Positions 29,312 to 37,821 of a stretch of DNA of 64,000 nt are shown one piece after another. The notes beneath the pieces are model-generated. The model did no database searches, was not told where the DNA came from, and was given only the letters and a program-made list of their open reading frames with translations. Positions within the stretch are counted from its first letter, which is position 1. Each line of letters starts with the position of its first letter. A program made the translations under genes and the position numbers. Source of the DNA: Maribacter spongiicola (GTDB lineage: Bacteria > Bacteroidota > Bacteroidia > Flavobacteriales > Flavobacteriaceae); assembly GCF_004364165.1 (NCBI RefSeq), contig NZ_SOAY01000010.1:523098-587097 (forward strand), in the 5' to 3' direction.

Positions 29312-30286
29312 ATGCACACTATTAATGAATATCGAGAAGAGTTTATTGCGTATTTGGACTCAAAAAAAATTACAAAGGAACCTAGAAACCTTTATGAGCC
29401 TATTACTTATATTCTTGGTTTAGGTGGAAAGCGCTTGAGACCGGTTTTAGTGTTAATGACCGCTGAAATTTTTAAAGGCGATTTTAAAAATGCTTTAGAT
29501 GCTGCCCTGGCAATTGAAGTATTTCATAATTTTTCTTTAGTGCATGATGATATTATGGATGATGCTCCTGTTCGTAGGGGTGAAACTACCGTTCATGAAA
29601 AATGGGATATAAACACTGGTATTCTATCTGGTGATGCGATGTTAATTTTGGCATATCAGCTTTTTGAAAATTATGAACCCAATGTATTTAGAGATCTTGC
29701 CAAGTTATTTAGTAAAACAGCATTAGAAGTTTGCGAGGGTCAACAGTATGATGTCGATTTTGAAACAAGAGATGATGTCATGTTACCTGAATATTTAAAA
29801 ATGATTGAGTACAAAACTGCTGTTCTCGTTGCAGCTGCTCTTAAAATGGGAGCTATTGTTGCCGGTGCTTCGGATACTGCACAAGAGAAAATGTATAGTT
29901 TTGGATTAAATCTTGGTATTGCGTTTCAATTGCAGGATGATTATTTAGATGTATTTGGTGATCCAGAAACCTTTGGTAAGCAAGTTGGTGGAGATATCAT
30001 TGAGAATAAGAAAACGTACTTATATTTAAAAGCATTGAATTCTGGTTCTGAAATGATGACAAAAGAACTTGAACATCTATATTCTATTCAGCCAAAAGAA
30101 TCAGAAGCTAAAATAAGTGCGGTACGTTCTATATTTGAAAAGACAGAAGCAGATAAGGCAACTAAGGTAGCAATAGCCGACTATACGGCAAGGGCATTCG
30201 ACGTTCTTGAAGAAATGGAAATAGAGCCTGAAAATAAAGAGTTATTAAAGCAATTTGGTGAAAACCTGATGAATAGAACGGTTTAA
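29312..30286 (+). CDS. Polyprenyl diphosphate synthase (farnesyl/geranylgeranyl type)
   Basis: 324 residues from the ATG at 29312; a TTG three codons earlier is possible but less likely. Both aspartate-rich motifs are present: FARM in LVHDDIMDDAPVRRG (about residues 78-92) and SARM in FQLQDDYLDVFGD (about 210-222), with the substrate-binding GGKRLRP near residue 42. It builds allylic diphosphates from IPP. The two bulky residues before the FARM (SLVH) do not let me decide chain length; a geranylgeranyl product for carotenoids fits the convergent crtY gene, which overlaps its stop by four bases. Confidence 0.93.
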   Translation: MHTINEYREEFIAYLDSKKITKEPRNLYEPITYILGLGGKRLRPVLVLMTAEIFKGDFKNALDAALAIEVFHNFSLVHDDIMDDAPVRRGETTVHEKWDINTGILSGDAMLILAYQLFENYEPNVFRDLAKLFSKTALEVCEGQQYDVDFETRDDVMLPEYLKMIEYKTAVLVAAALKMGAIVAGASDTAQEKMYSFGLNLGIAFQLQDDYLDVFGDPETFGKQVGGDIIENKKTYLYLKALNSGSEMMTKELEHLYSIQPKESEAKISAVRSIFEKTEADKATKVAIADYTARAFDVLEEMEIEPENKELLKQFGENLMNRTV

Positions 30287-31425
30287 AATAGCCTTCTAAA
30301 TAGCGCTTTTATAAATGGGGTTTTCGGACAAGAATTTATGTAAATAAAATCTTCTTTTAAGCTAGTTTTTTCATCTAGAAATTTAAATACCATTTGTGGT
30401 TTCATAGCTTTAAAAATAGATTCGAAAATTGCGTGTCCGTTACCATTATTATGATGCAAAACATCTAAAAAGAGCATATCATAAAACCAGAATTTATTTT
30501 TTAATTTCATTTTTTGAAGTGGCTCGCCTTGCTTTATGTGTTCAATTAATTTCGGAATCTTATTTGCAGTACTCATTAAGGTGTAGCCTGTACTGGGTTT
30601 TGCCCATCCGCCTGCGGTACCTATATATCGTATTCTTTTGGTGTGGTGTTCTCTAAAGTCATAAGCGGTCATGGGTATACTACCCGCTTCCTTTTCAATA
30701 ATTTCGTACGTATCGCATTGAAAACGGTCTACTATATATTCTTTTATCGCCGCTTCATATTCGCCTTTTGGCAGTAATTGTTCTGAAAATAATGTGTATT
30801 CAATCAACGCCGTGTTATTTGAATAGGGCAGTACATACATAAAACGGGTATTTCCTTTTTGAGGGATGGAAAAATCCATATAAGTAACTTCATGGGTATT
30901 GAAAATTGGCTTTTCAGTTTTAATTACCCAGCCTACAAAATGCTGCTGCAGCACTGGATATTTTTTTTGATCGGTCGCCATTTTATAGTCAAAAAGACTA
31001 TTAAAAAGGTATTTGCCAGTATAGATGTTATTTGTAGTGTTTACAATAACCTCGGTGGCGGACTCCCTTAAGTCTACCAATGCTTCTTGAACGAAAGTGA
31101 TATTTGATGATTCTTTGATTCGACCTAAATAATGATTGTAAAAATCAATACTGCGTATCATTTTATAAGAATACGGGGCAATGGCTGTTCTCTTGATAAT
31201 ATCGTCTCCTTGAAAATGAATTGTCGCCCATTTTTTATGTACAATATTTTCGAATTGACCTTTGCCTTCTTCCCAAAAACACCATGTTCTATCATTGCTA
31301 TTTTTAGCGTCTTTGTCTAGAAGTAATATCTTTTTATGATCAAAAAACGAATCATTGAGCATAGCATCAGCCAATAATAAACCTGATGCACCTGCGCCTA
31401 TAATGATATAATCGAATTCGTTCAT
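30283..31425 (-). CDS. crtY: Lycopene beta-cyclase (CrtY/CrtL family)
   Basis: 380 residues. N-terminal FAD/NAD-binding Rossmann motif (DYIIIGAGASGLLLADAML, residues 4-22), the lycopene cyclase signature NDRTWCFWEEG (about 43-53), and the C-terminal TAGGWAKPSTGYTLMSTA (about 270-290). It converts lycopene to beta-carotene, the precursor of the zeaxanthin usual in marine flavobacteria. It is convergent with the polyprenyl synthase. A repeated structured element (31441-31536) lies just before its start, in antisense orientation to this gene. Confidence 0.94.
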   Translation of the reverse strand: MNEFDYIIIGAGASGLLLADAMLNDSFFDHKKILLLDKDAKNSNDRTWCFWEEGKGQFENIVHKKWATIHFQGDDIIKRTAIAPYSYKMIRSIDFYNHYLGRIKESSNITFVQEALVDLRESATEVIVNTTNNIYTGKYLFNSLFDYKMATDQKKYPVLQQHFVGWVIKTEKPIFNTHEVTYMDFSIPQKGNTRFMYVLPYSNNTALIEYTLFSEQLLPKGEYEAAIKEYIVDRFQCDTYEIIEKEAGSIPMTAYDFREHHTKRIRYIGTAGGWAKPSTGYTLMSTANKIPKLIEHIKQGEPLQKMKLKNKFWFYDMLFLDVLHHNNGNGHAIFESIFKAMKPQMVFKFLDEKTSLKEDFIYINSCPKTPFIKALFRRLF

Positions 31426-31440
31426 GAATTTTTAAAACAT

Positions 31441-31536
31441 TGCTCGATAATCGAGATTTAAATGCTCCGAGGCTTGCCTCGAAATATTATTGTTGTTGAC
31501 TTACAAATGCCTCGTGGGTTACCCCGAGGTTGTTTA
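31441..31536 (+). repeat. Structured intergenic repeat, copy 1
   Basis: 96 bases with three hairpins: CTCGATAATCGAG (31443-31455), CGAGGC-TT-GCCTCG (31468-31481) and CCTCG...CGAGG (31510-31529). The same layout is found at 52474-52571. The outer hairpins are nearly identical and the middle stem differs by a compensatory base-pair exchange. It lies between two minus-strand genes, opposite to their direction, whereas copy 2 runs with its neighbours. Confidence 0.75.
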
Positions 31537-31595
31537 CACAGGGTGTTACATACTGAGAATATCAAAAATACGAAATAGTAGTTGTTTTTTTGTTC

Positions 31596-33878
31596 TTAAT
31601 TCAACGTGTAACGTAATCCTAGAAATGAACGTATGCCTTGGTTAGGTCCGTATACATAAGTTGGATCAAAAGTCAATGCATTTGGGTTGTTTGGTGTCGC
31701 AACTGCATTACCATTGGTATCAAAAATTACTTCTTTGTCAAATGGGTCATTTGCACGTGCTATGATAAACGGATTTCCCCTATTTGGGGTCCAATCTAAT
31801 AAGTTTTTAACTCCGCCATAGAACTCGAAATTCTTCAATCCATCGTAGGTAAATTGAATGTTTTGAATACTCCACGCTGGTGAAAAATCGCTTCTAGGAT
31901 CACTTTCGCCTAAAGTTGGTAAACGCATTGGTCCGTATAAATTTCCGGTGTAATCAACCGATAAATTCCAAGTACGAATATCATAGCTAATACTCCAGTT
32001 TGCTGAATAACTTTCTGTAAGAATTTGCCTTTTTTTTACCCCACCTTCCGTATTACTGACATCTTGTATGGTACCACCTACCATAAATTTTAATCCGTTG
32101 TAGAAAGCCACGTCTACATTGGCACTAACCCCTTTTGAAATGGATGTTCCTTTTAAATTATCATATATGATCAGATTAGGGTTTGTGTCGTAATCTGGAA
32201 TGATCACATTTTGAAAATTAGTATAAAACAAAGAGGCATCAATGCTTACAAAAGTGCCATTGTCACCATAGATTTTCTTTAAGTAATTCAAGTTGACATT
32301 AAACGAACGCTCTGGCTTTAATTCTTCGGCAATGATCACATCTCGCGAGCCTGTTAATGCAGCATGATCCTCGGTAAAAAGATTAACTACTCTAAAACCT
32401 GTACCGGCATTTAAACGAATAATGTCATTATCAGTGAATTTAAAACGATATGCCCCTCGTGGAGTAAAAATGTTACCGTGGCGGTCATCATAATCGTAAC
32501 GACCACCTAAAAGTAAAGAGTGCTTTTTATTAAATGCTATTTCATCTTGCAGAAATAAACTCGGTATTACAACTTCGTCTGCTTGGTTATCAGTGCCATC
32601 GGTATTTAAGGTCGCTGGTGTGTTGTCATCATAATAATTGTAACGCAATGCCGTACCTGCTAAAAGGCTATGTTTACCTATGGTTTTATCCCAAGTTAGT
32701 TGTGTAAAACCTATTCTTTGATCTGCTAGGTATGGTACATCGCCATAAACAGAATTTTGTTTGTGGTCGTTATATGAAAAAGAAAGCATTAGTTGCTCTT
32801 CTACCGGTAATTGATATTTACCTAGAACTTCCCATCTGCGGGTATAAATACTTTCGCCGTAAATTTCATCCCCTCCTCTAAAATCAGGTGTCCACTGCAT
32901 TTCGCCACCCCATCGATCTTCGTAAAAAAAGCGTCCGGCTAACGAAAGAATACGTGAGTTATTTCTAGTAAAATTCCATTTTTGAAAAACCGAAATACGG
33001 TCTTGTAATGTTAGGTCTGTAAAATTATCCCCGTTATTATCAATTGGGTTGTCATACTTAAAATAGTTGGCTCCTAAGAGCACATTAGTCTTTTTGCCAA
33101 TATTAAATTTTGTACCTACATCAAGGTTAAGTTCTCCCCATGAGGTAACAAAACTATCAGCGAAAAAATCTGGTGCAGACAAATTATTTTTCGTGATGAT
33201 GTTTATGAGCCCACCTACGGCTTCACTTCCGTAAAGGGTAGAAGCAGGGCCTTTAACTACTTCAATTTGTTCAATAAGTGAGTTGGGTATACCAGATAAT
33301 CCATAAACGGTACCTAGACCACTAACAATTGGCATGCCGTCAATGAGTACTAAAGTATACGGCCCTTCTAGTCCATTAATATGAATATCACCCGTATTAC
33401 AAACGTTACAGTTTATTTGTGGTCTAACACCGTTTACATTTTGCAAAGCTTCAAAAATACTAGCCGTTGGGTTTTTCTTGAAGAAAGTTGGTTTATAGAC
33501 TTCTACAGGCACCGGACTCTCTAATCTACTTACAGGCTTTAAGGTTCCGGTAACGACCATTTCATCTAAAGATTCGGTAGAAGGCGATAGGCTAATATTA
33601 ACGATTTCATCTTCGCCATCGGCAATTGTAATTGTTTTGTAATGTTTTTCGAAACCAATGGTAGAAGCTATTAACGTGTATTTTCCTGCGGGAATATTTT
33701 TTAAAGTGTACTGTCCATTTTCATCAGAAGCAGTACCAATTTCGGTTCCCTTTAAATAAATATTTACATAGGCTTCTGTACCATCATTTGATGAAACCGT
33801 GCCAGATATCTTAGAATTCTGCGCGCTTATTATCCCGAAAGATAAAACAGAGCAAGCAAAAAATATTATTTTAAGCAT
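31596..33878 (-). CDS. TonB-dependent receptor, probable metal or metallophore importer
   Basis: 760 residues: signal peptide (IIFFACSVLSFGIISAQ), CarboxypepD_reg-like domain (about 22-105), plug (about 125-235, with YTLVLIDGMPIVSGL and VVKGPASTLYGSEAVGGLINIITKN), then a barrel ending GLRYTLN. The plug holds a Cys157-x-x-Cys160 pair (INCNVCNTGDIHI) that could bind a metal. It is divergent from an MntR/DtxR regulator and a ZIP transporter, and an 18-bp palindrome overlaps its start codon. A role in manganese, zinc or iron uptake is inferred from this context. Confidence 0.9.
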   Translation of the reverse strand: MLKIIFFACSVLSFGIISAQNSKISGTVSSNDGTEAYVNIYLKGTEIGTASDENGQYTLKNIPAGKYTLIASTIGFEKHYKTITIADGEDEIVNISLSPSTESLDEMVVTGTLKPVSRLESPVPVEVYKPTFFKKNPTASIFEALQNVNGVRPQINCNVCNTGDIHINGLEGPYTLVLIDGMPIVSGLGTVYGLSGIPNSLIEQIEVVKGPASTLYGSEAVGGLINIITKNNLSAPDFFADSFVTSWGELNLDVGTKFNIGKKTNVLLGANYFKYDNPIDNNGDNFTDLTLQDRISVFQKWNFTRNNSRILSLAGRFFYEDRWGGEMQWTPDFRGGDEIYGESIYTRRWEVLGKYQLPVEEQLMLSFSYNDHKQNSVYGDVPYLADQRIGFTQLTWDKTIGKHSLLAGTALRYNYYDDNTPATLNTDGTDNQADEVVIPSLFLQDEIAFNKKHSLLLGGRYDYDDRHGNIFTPRGAYRFKFTDNDIIRLNAGTGFRVVNLFTEDHAALTGSRDVIIAEELKPERSFNVNLNYLKKIYGDNGTFVSIDASLFYTNFQNVIIPDYDTNPNLIIYDNLKGTSISKGVSANVDVAFYNGLKFMVGGTIQDVSNTEGGVKKRQILTESYSANWSISYDIRTWNLSVDYTGNLYGPMRLPTLGESDPRSDFSPAWSIQNIQFTYDGLKNFEFYGGVKNLLDWTPNRGNPFIIARANDPFDKEVIFDTNGNAVATPNNPNALTFDPTYVYGPNQGIRSFLGLRYTLN

Positions 33879-33895
33879 CTAAAATTAATTTTAGA
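33878..33895. promoter_or_regulatory. 18-bp perfect palindrome TCTAAAATTAATTTTAGA
   Basis: Abuts the TonB-receptor -7 box (33896-33903) and reaches the first base of its start codon, so a bound protein would cover the transcription start. It is the best candidate for the binding site of the MntR/DtxR-like protein encoded 60 bases away. A Fur-type site is the alternative. Confidence 0.6.
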
Positions 33896-33903
33896 CAAAG
33901 CTA
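33896..33903 (-). promoter_or_regulatory. -7 box TAGCTTTG for the TonB receptor
   Basis: TAnnTTTG match with a T-rich -33 region about 20 bases upstream. The leader would be about 12 bases. Confidence 0.5.
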
Positions 33904-33929
33904 AAAAATTGTTTTTACGTATAAAAATG

Positions 33930-33937
33930 TATTTTTG
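33930..33937 (+). promoter_or_regulatory. -7 box TATTTTTG for the MntR-like gene
   Basis: TAnnTTTG match 18 bases before the ATG at 33956. It overlaps the TTG at 33935, an argument against that codon as the translation start. Confidence 0.5.
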
Positions 33938-33955
33938 TGTTTATATTGTTTTAAT

Positions 33956-34618
33956 ATGACATTATCTGAAGAAGATTACATAAAAGCTATTTATCATTTA
34001 AGCGAGTTTAATAGTACCTCTGTTGCCACCAATGCAATAGCCGAGCAGATGCAAACGAAGCCATCATCAGTTACCGATATGGTTAAAAAGCTATCTGAGA
34101 AGTCTTTGGTAAATTATAAAAAGTACCAAGGTGTGTCACTTTCTGAAAAAGGACGGCTGGTGGCATTATCCATCATCAGAAAACATCGTTTATGGGAAGT
34201 TTTTTTAGTTGATAAATTAAATTTTTCTTGGGATGAGGTTCATGTTGTGGCCGAACAATTAGAGCATATAAAGAGTGATACTTTAATAGATAAATTAGAT
34301 GCCCATTTAGGATACCCAAAAGTAGATCCACACGGGGATCCGATTCCTAATAAAGACGGAGTGTTTACCAAATCAATTAAAAAATTGATTAGTGAATTAC
34401 CTGTAGGCAGTCAAGGTGTTTGTGTTGGAGTAAATGACTCATCTGCAGCTTTTTTAAAGTTTTTAGATAAAAATAAAATCGCCCTGGGCGATACTTTTAA
34501 AATATTGGAAATTGAGGAGTTCGATGGTTCCGTTACCATTTCTACACGGTCGGGATCTATCAGAATATCTAAACAGATTGCAACAAATTTATATTTAGAT
34601 ATAGTAGATGAAGAGTAG
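33956..34618 (+). CDS. mntR: DtxR/MntR-family metal-dependent regulator
   Basis: 220 residues from ATG 33956. N-terminal winged helix (LSEEDYIKAIYHLSEF to VTDMVKKLSEKSLV, about 3-60), dimerisation/metal domain with RKHRLWEVFLVDKL and VAEQLEHI (about 76-108; His, Glu ligands of the family) and PHGDPIPNKDG, and a C-terminal FeoA/SH3-like domain (about 145-215). It senses Mn2+ or Fe2+ and represses uptake genes when metal is plentiful. It is followed after 26 bases by a ZIP transporter and is divergent from a TonB receptor with an 18-bp palindrome. Mn versus Fe specificity cannot be settled here. Confidence 0.92.
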   Translation: MTLSEEDYIKAIYHLSEFNSTSVATNAIAEQMQTKPSSVTDMVKKLSEKSLVNYKKYQGVSLSEKGRLVALSIIRKHRLWEVFLVDKLNFSWDEVHVVAEQLEHIKSDTLIDKLDAHLGYPKVDPHGDPIPNKDGVFTKSIKKLISELPVGSQGVCVGVNDSSAAFLKFLDKNKIALGDTFKILEIEEFDGSVTISTRSGSIRISKQIATNLYLDIVDEE

Positions 34619-34644
34619 TTTTTAACTGATTAATTTTTGAATTG

Positions 34645-35466
34645 ATGGATGAAATTATAGCGTATTTTGAATCAATAGACCCAGTATTGGCTGCGTTTTA
34701 TGCGACATTATTTACTTGGGGACTAACAGCTGCCGGTGCCGCGTTGGTTTTTCTATTTAAAACATTGAACCGTGCTGTCTTAGATGGTATGTTAGGTTTT
34801 ACTGGTGGGGTAATGGTAGCCGCAAGTTTTTGGAGCCTTTTGGCGCCTGGTATAGAAATGAGCCCAGGTGAAGGATTTGTAAAGGTAATACCCGCAGCTA
34901 TTGGGTTTTTCTTAGGTGCAATGTTCATTTTTGGATTGGATAAAGTGCTACCTCATTTACACATAAATTTTAAGGAAAGTGAAGTAGAAGGCGTAAAGAC
35001 CCCGTGGCATAGAACTACGTTGTTGACTTTGGCAATTACATTACATAACATACCTGAAGGTTTGGCAGTAGGTGTTCTTTTTGGTGGTGTAGCTGCAGGT
35101 TTTGAAGGTGCCTCAATTGGTGGTGCGGTAGCTTTGGCACTTGGTATAGGTCTTCAAAACTTTCCCGAAGGGTTTGCGGTAGCTATGCCATTACGTAGGC
35201 ATGGGTTAAGTAGAACAAAAAGTTTTATGTTTGGTCAGGCATCCGCACTTGTTGAGCCTATCGCTGCGGTATTAGGTGCTTGGGCGGTAATGACCTTTCA
35301 GCCTATTTTACCTTATGCTCTTTCTTTTGCCGCTGGTGCTATGATATTTGTTGTCGTAGAGGAAGTTATACCAGAAACACAGCAAGATAAATACACCGAT
35401 ATTGCCACCATGGGCTTCATTGGAGGCTTCATTATTATGATGACTTTAGATGTTGGTTTAGGGTAA
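34645..35466 (+). CDS. ZIP-family divalent metal transporter
   Basis: 273 residues from the ATG at 34645 (a TTG precedes it). About eight membrane helices; the metal-site signatures HNIPEGLAVGVLFGG (TM4) and NFPEGFAVAMPLRRHG (TM5) are those of the ZupT/GufA branch. In TM5 the usual His of HNxPEG is Gln-Asn (LQNFPEG), as in other GufA-type members. It imports Zn2+, Mn2+ or Fe2+ across the inner membrane. It is co-transcribed with the MntR-like gene, and together with the TonB receptor forms a two-membrane uptake route. Confidence 0.93.
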   Translation: MDEIIAYFESIDPVLAAFYATLFTWGLTAAGAALVFLFKTLNRAVLDGMLGFTGGVMVAASFWSLLAPGIEMSPGEGFVKVIPAAIGFFLGAMFIFGLDKVLPHLHINFKESEVEGVKTPWHRTTLLTLAITLHNIPEGLAVGVLFGGVAAGFEGASIGGAVALALGIGLQNFPEGFAVAMPLRRHGLSRTKSFMFGQASALVEPIAAVLGAWAVMTFQPILPYALSFAAGAMIFVVVEEVIPETQQDKYTDIATMGFIGGFIIMMTLDVGLG

Positions 35467-35585
35467 GCTTATAGTTTATTCTAGTGCTAATAATTTATGG
35501 TCCAATATTTTTAATGAACCGGTAATTTAATATCGATTTTAACGTTAAAGGCATTAGTATAGTTAACTTCATACTTTAAAATTTT

Positions 35586-36026
35586 ATGCATTCTTCTAAG
35601 AAAAGTTGGGTCTGGACAGTTATGTTGGTGATTACGGTTATATGCTGTGCATTTGTTTTGATTCTGCATACTAGAAATTGGGTAGGTAATGACGGTAATA
35701 ATCTTAATCTTCGTTCAGGTTTTTATAATGTAGAAATTCCTTTAAGCGAAATTGATAGTGTTGTTTTTGTCGAAAGAATTCCGCCAATGGAGCGTTTGCA
35801 TGGGTTCTCTGCTTTAGAAAAAGAGAAGGGTGTATTTAGGGAGTTTAAAGATTCGTTGACAGATAAAAAGGTTCGGGTTTTTATAGATAACATCAATCAG
35901 AATAAAGTGAAATTGGTTTATAAAGATTCAACTTATGTGTATTTTAACCTGAAAGACTCCGTTGAAACTGTTCAGTTATTTCAGCAGCTCAATGCTAAAA
36001 TGAGTGTTTTAAGTGAGCCTAATTAG
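35586..36026 (+). CDS. Membrane-anchored protein with possible bacterial PH-like domain
   Basis: 146 residues. One N-terminal helix (VWTVMLVITVICCAFVLIL, about 9-27), then a beta-rich domain with YNVEIPLSEIDSVVFVERIPPMERLHGFSALEKEKGVFREF, which resembles bacterial PH domains (PF10882-like) in the order of an I/V-rich strand, an R-x-x-G-F turn and a G-x-F strand. I cannot name a function. It stands alone between the ZIP transporter and the DUF2141 gene, all on the plus strand. Confidence 0.65.
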   Translation: MHSSKKSWVWTVMLVITVICCAFVLILHTRNWVGNDGNNLNLRSGFYNVEIPLSEIDSVVFVERIPPMERLHGFSALEKEKGVFREFKDSLTDKKVRVFIDNINQNKVKLVYKDSTYVYFNLKDSVETVQLFQQLNAKMSVLSEPN

Positions 36027-36120
36027 ATCGCTGAAGGATTATAAGGATAGAGTTTAGTAGTGAAGTAATCATTTGGCATAACTATTGAAACAATTCTAGA
36101 TTTTAGAACTATTTGTAAAG

Positions 36121-36540
36121 ATGAAAAAAAATTTATTATTGCTATTTTTTTTAAGCTTCATAGCCACAGGAGTTTTTGCACAACATAATGTTAGTGTAAG
36201 TATTGATGGAGTTACCTCTGAAAAAGGAAATATCTGTTTTGCTGTTTATAATGATGAAGATTCTTTTTTAAAATTCGATAAAGTTTTCAAATCTGGTTCT
36301 GAGAAAGCAGTTAAAGGAAAAACAGCTTTTAATATCTCAGATTTACCTGATGGTGATTACGCAATCGCCATTTTTCATGATGCAAATGGCAATGAGAACT
36401 TAGATACTAATATGCTTGGAATTCCAAAAGAACAAATTGCTTTTTCGAAAGGAAAAATGAAAATGTTCGGTCCGCCAAAATATAAGGAATGTGTGTTTAC
36501 TGTAAATTCTAATATGGAGATGAATATTAGTTTGCAGTAG
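36121..36540 (+). CDS. DUF2141 secreted protein
   Basis: 139 residues with signal peptide (NLLLLFFLSFIATGVFAQ). The mature domain shows the DUF2141 pattern: NVSVSIDGVTSEKGNICFAVYN, FNISDLPDGDYAIAIFHDANGNENLDTNMLGIPKE and GPPKYKECVFTV. Beta-sandwich fold expected in the periplasm or outside the cell; the function of the family is not known. Single gene. Confidence 0.88.
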   Translation: MKKNLLLLFFLSFIATGVFAQHNVSVSIDGVTSEKGNICFAVYNDEDSFLKFDKVFKSGSEKAVKGKTAFNISDLPDGDYAIAIFHDANGNENLDTNMLGIPKEQIAFSKGKMKMFGPPKYKECVFTVNSNMEMNISLQ

Positions 36541-36644
36541 AACTTTCAAGTGTTGTCAAATATTTCTTTCCAACTAACTAAGTTGCTTAATTTTTTATTG
36601 ATTTGAATCTAAAGAAATCAGGAAATTTAAACTAGAATTTATAT

Positions 36645-36941
36645 TTATCCTCCAATAGTCCAACTATTTGTTGACGAGCTGTAAGTATTAGATTCCCCAA
36701 GACCTAATCCATACCAAACAATATAAGTAGAGTCATTTTCCAATTGATAAAAAGCAGGACCTTCCATAGCTTCTTTCAGACCAATTTCTGATATTTTCTT
36801 TGGAAATCTTCCATTTTCCTTTTTAAATCTTTCGACCTTTTGAATTAATATATTGGCATATTCTTCCTTCTCGTCTTTAAAAGTACAGCTGTACATAATC
36901 AGAAATAAAACTATAACTAATATTTTAAAATATGTTTTCAT
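36645..36941 (-). CDS. Small putative lipoprotein, unknown function
   Basis: 98 residues; signal with lipobox (LVIVLFLIMYSCTFKD, Cys19). The mature part has a helix (ANILIQKVERFKKENGRFPKKISEIG) resembling the soluble part of pseudopilin-like proteins, followed by a short beta region with VWYGLGLGES. No family recognised. It follows the TonB-plug-like lipoprotein gene by 23 bases on the same strand. Confidence 0.6.
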   Translation of the reverse strand: MKTYFKILVIVLFLIMYSCTFKDEKEEYANILIQKVERFKKENGRFPKKISEIGLKEAMEGPAFYQLENDSTYIVWYGLGLGESNTYSSSTNSWTIGG

Positions 36942-36964
36942 TTTTAATTAGAGAATATTATAAT

Positions 36965-37363
36965 TTAATAGTTTGTAATTTTAACTACCCCATTAGAACC
37001 TTGGGTGCCGTAACCCGCAGCATCTGCGCCAGATAGAATAACTATTTTCTTTACATTATAACTATCTATCAGTTCATTGACGGAATGAAACGAATTACCG
37101 ATTACTTGATTATTTAAAACGTATAATGGTTCCTGATTTCCGCCAGAATCGAACGAGTTCGTCGTTTTGTTTAAAATAGGAACATTGTTTTGTAGCACGA
37201 TACCCGGTTTTTGTCTTATACGTTGTAATAGCGAAATATTGGCTCTATTCTTTTCTCTTAATTCAGTATCTAATGATGATTTGTCTTTGGTTGTACTTTT
37301 CGTAGGGCCACAACTACACAATAGAATTACTGCTGTTAAGCAAAGAGAGAGATAGGTTTTCAT
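36965..37363 (-). CDS. Stand-alone TonB-plug-like lipoprotein
   Basis: 132 residues; lipobox at LTAVILLCSCGPTKS (Cys17). The C-terminal half (about 75-132) follows the TonB receptor plug pattern: PLYVLNNQVIGNSF, then VKKIVILSGADAAGYGTQGSNGVVKITNY, the equivalent of the plug motif ending YGsrgaNGVilIttk. There is no barrel, and the frame is not a cut receptor because it has its own lipoprotein signal and a stop right after the motif. Such plug-only proteins occur in Bacteroidota; their role is not established. Confidence 0.75.
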   Translation of the reverse strand: MKTYLSLCLTAVILLCSCGPTKSTTKDKSSLDTELREKNRANISLLQRIRQKPGIVLQNNVPILNKTTNSFDSGGNQEPLYVLNNQVIGNSFHSVNELIDSYNVKKIVILSGADAAGYGTQGSNGVVKITNY

Positions 37364-37413
37364 TTTTCTTGGATAATGGTTTCTGTAATTTATGAATTAA
37401 AAGGAGATGACAG

Positions 37414-37421
37414 TATCTTTG
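37414..37421 (+). promoter_or_regulatory. -7 box TATCTTTG for the DUF423 gene
   Basis: TAnnTTTG match 12 bases before the ATG at 37434. Confidence 0.4.
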
Positions 37422-37433
37422 AATTAAAAAGAT

Positions 37434-37820
37434 ATGGTTTTAGTTGCGCAATTGGTAGGAGCTCTGTTGGGTTTGTTAGCTGTAATATTTGGTGCTTTTG
37501 GTGCACATTTACTTAAGAAAACATTTACAGCGGATCAATTGAATAGTTTTGAAACGGGAGTAAAATATCAAATGTACCATGCACTTTTGATACTGATGCT
37601 GAGCTTTAACCTTAATCTAGAAACGGGTCTAGAGAAAGCTATTATCTATTGTTTAATTATTGGAACAATCCTATTTTCTTTTAGTATCTACGGATTATGT
37701 ATATCTGCATCCAAAGGGAAAAAAATAAAAATCCTAGGTCCAATAACCCCTCTTGGCGGACTCTTTTTAGTAGTAGGCTGGGGGTTATTATTCTATAGTT
37801 TTATTAAGAACTTAATTTAA
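37434..37820 (+). CDS. DUF423 small membrane protein
   Basis: 128 residues, four predicted membrane helices. The DUF423 signature is clear: GALLGLLAVIFGAFGAHLLKK near the N-terminus, FETGVKYQMYHALLIL in the middle and ITPLGGLFLVVGWGLLF at the end. Inner-membrane protein of unknown function found across bacteria. It ends one base before the stop of the convergent gene at 37822. Confidence 0.9.
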   Translation: MVLVAQLVGALLGLLAVIFGAFGAHLLKKTFTADQLNSFETGVKYQMYHALLILMLSFNLNLETGLEKAIIYCLIIGTILFSFSIYGLCISASKGKKIKILGPITPLGGLFLVVGWGLLFYSFIKNLI

Positions 37821-37821
37821 T

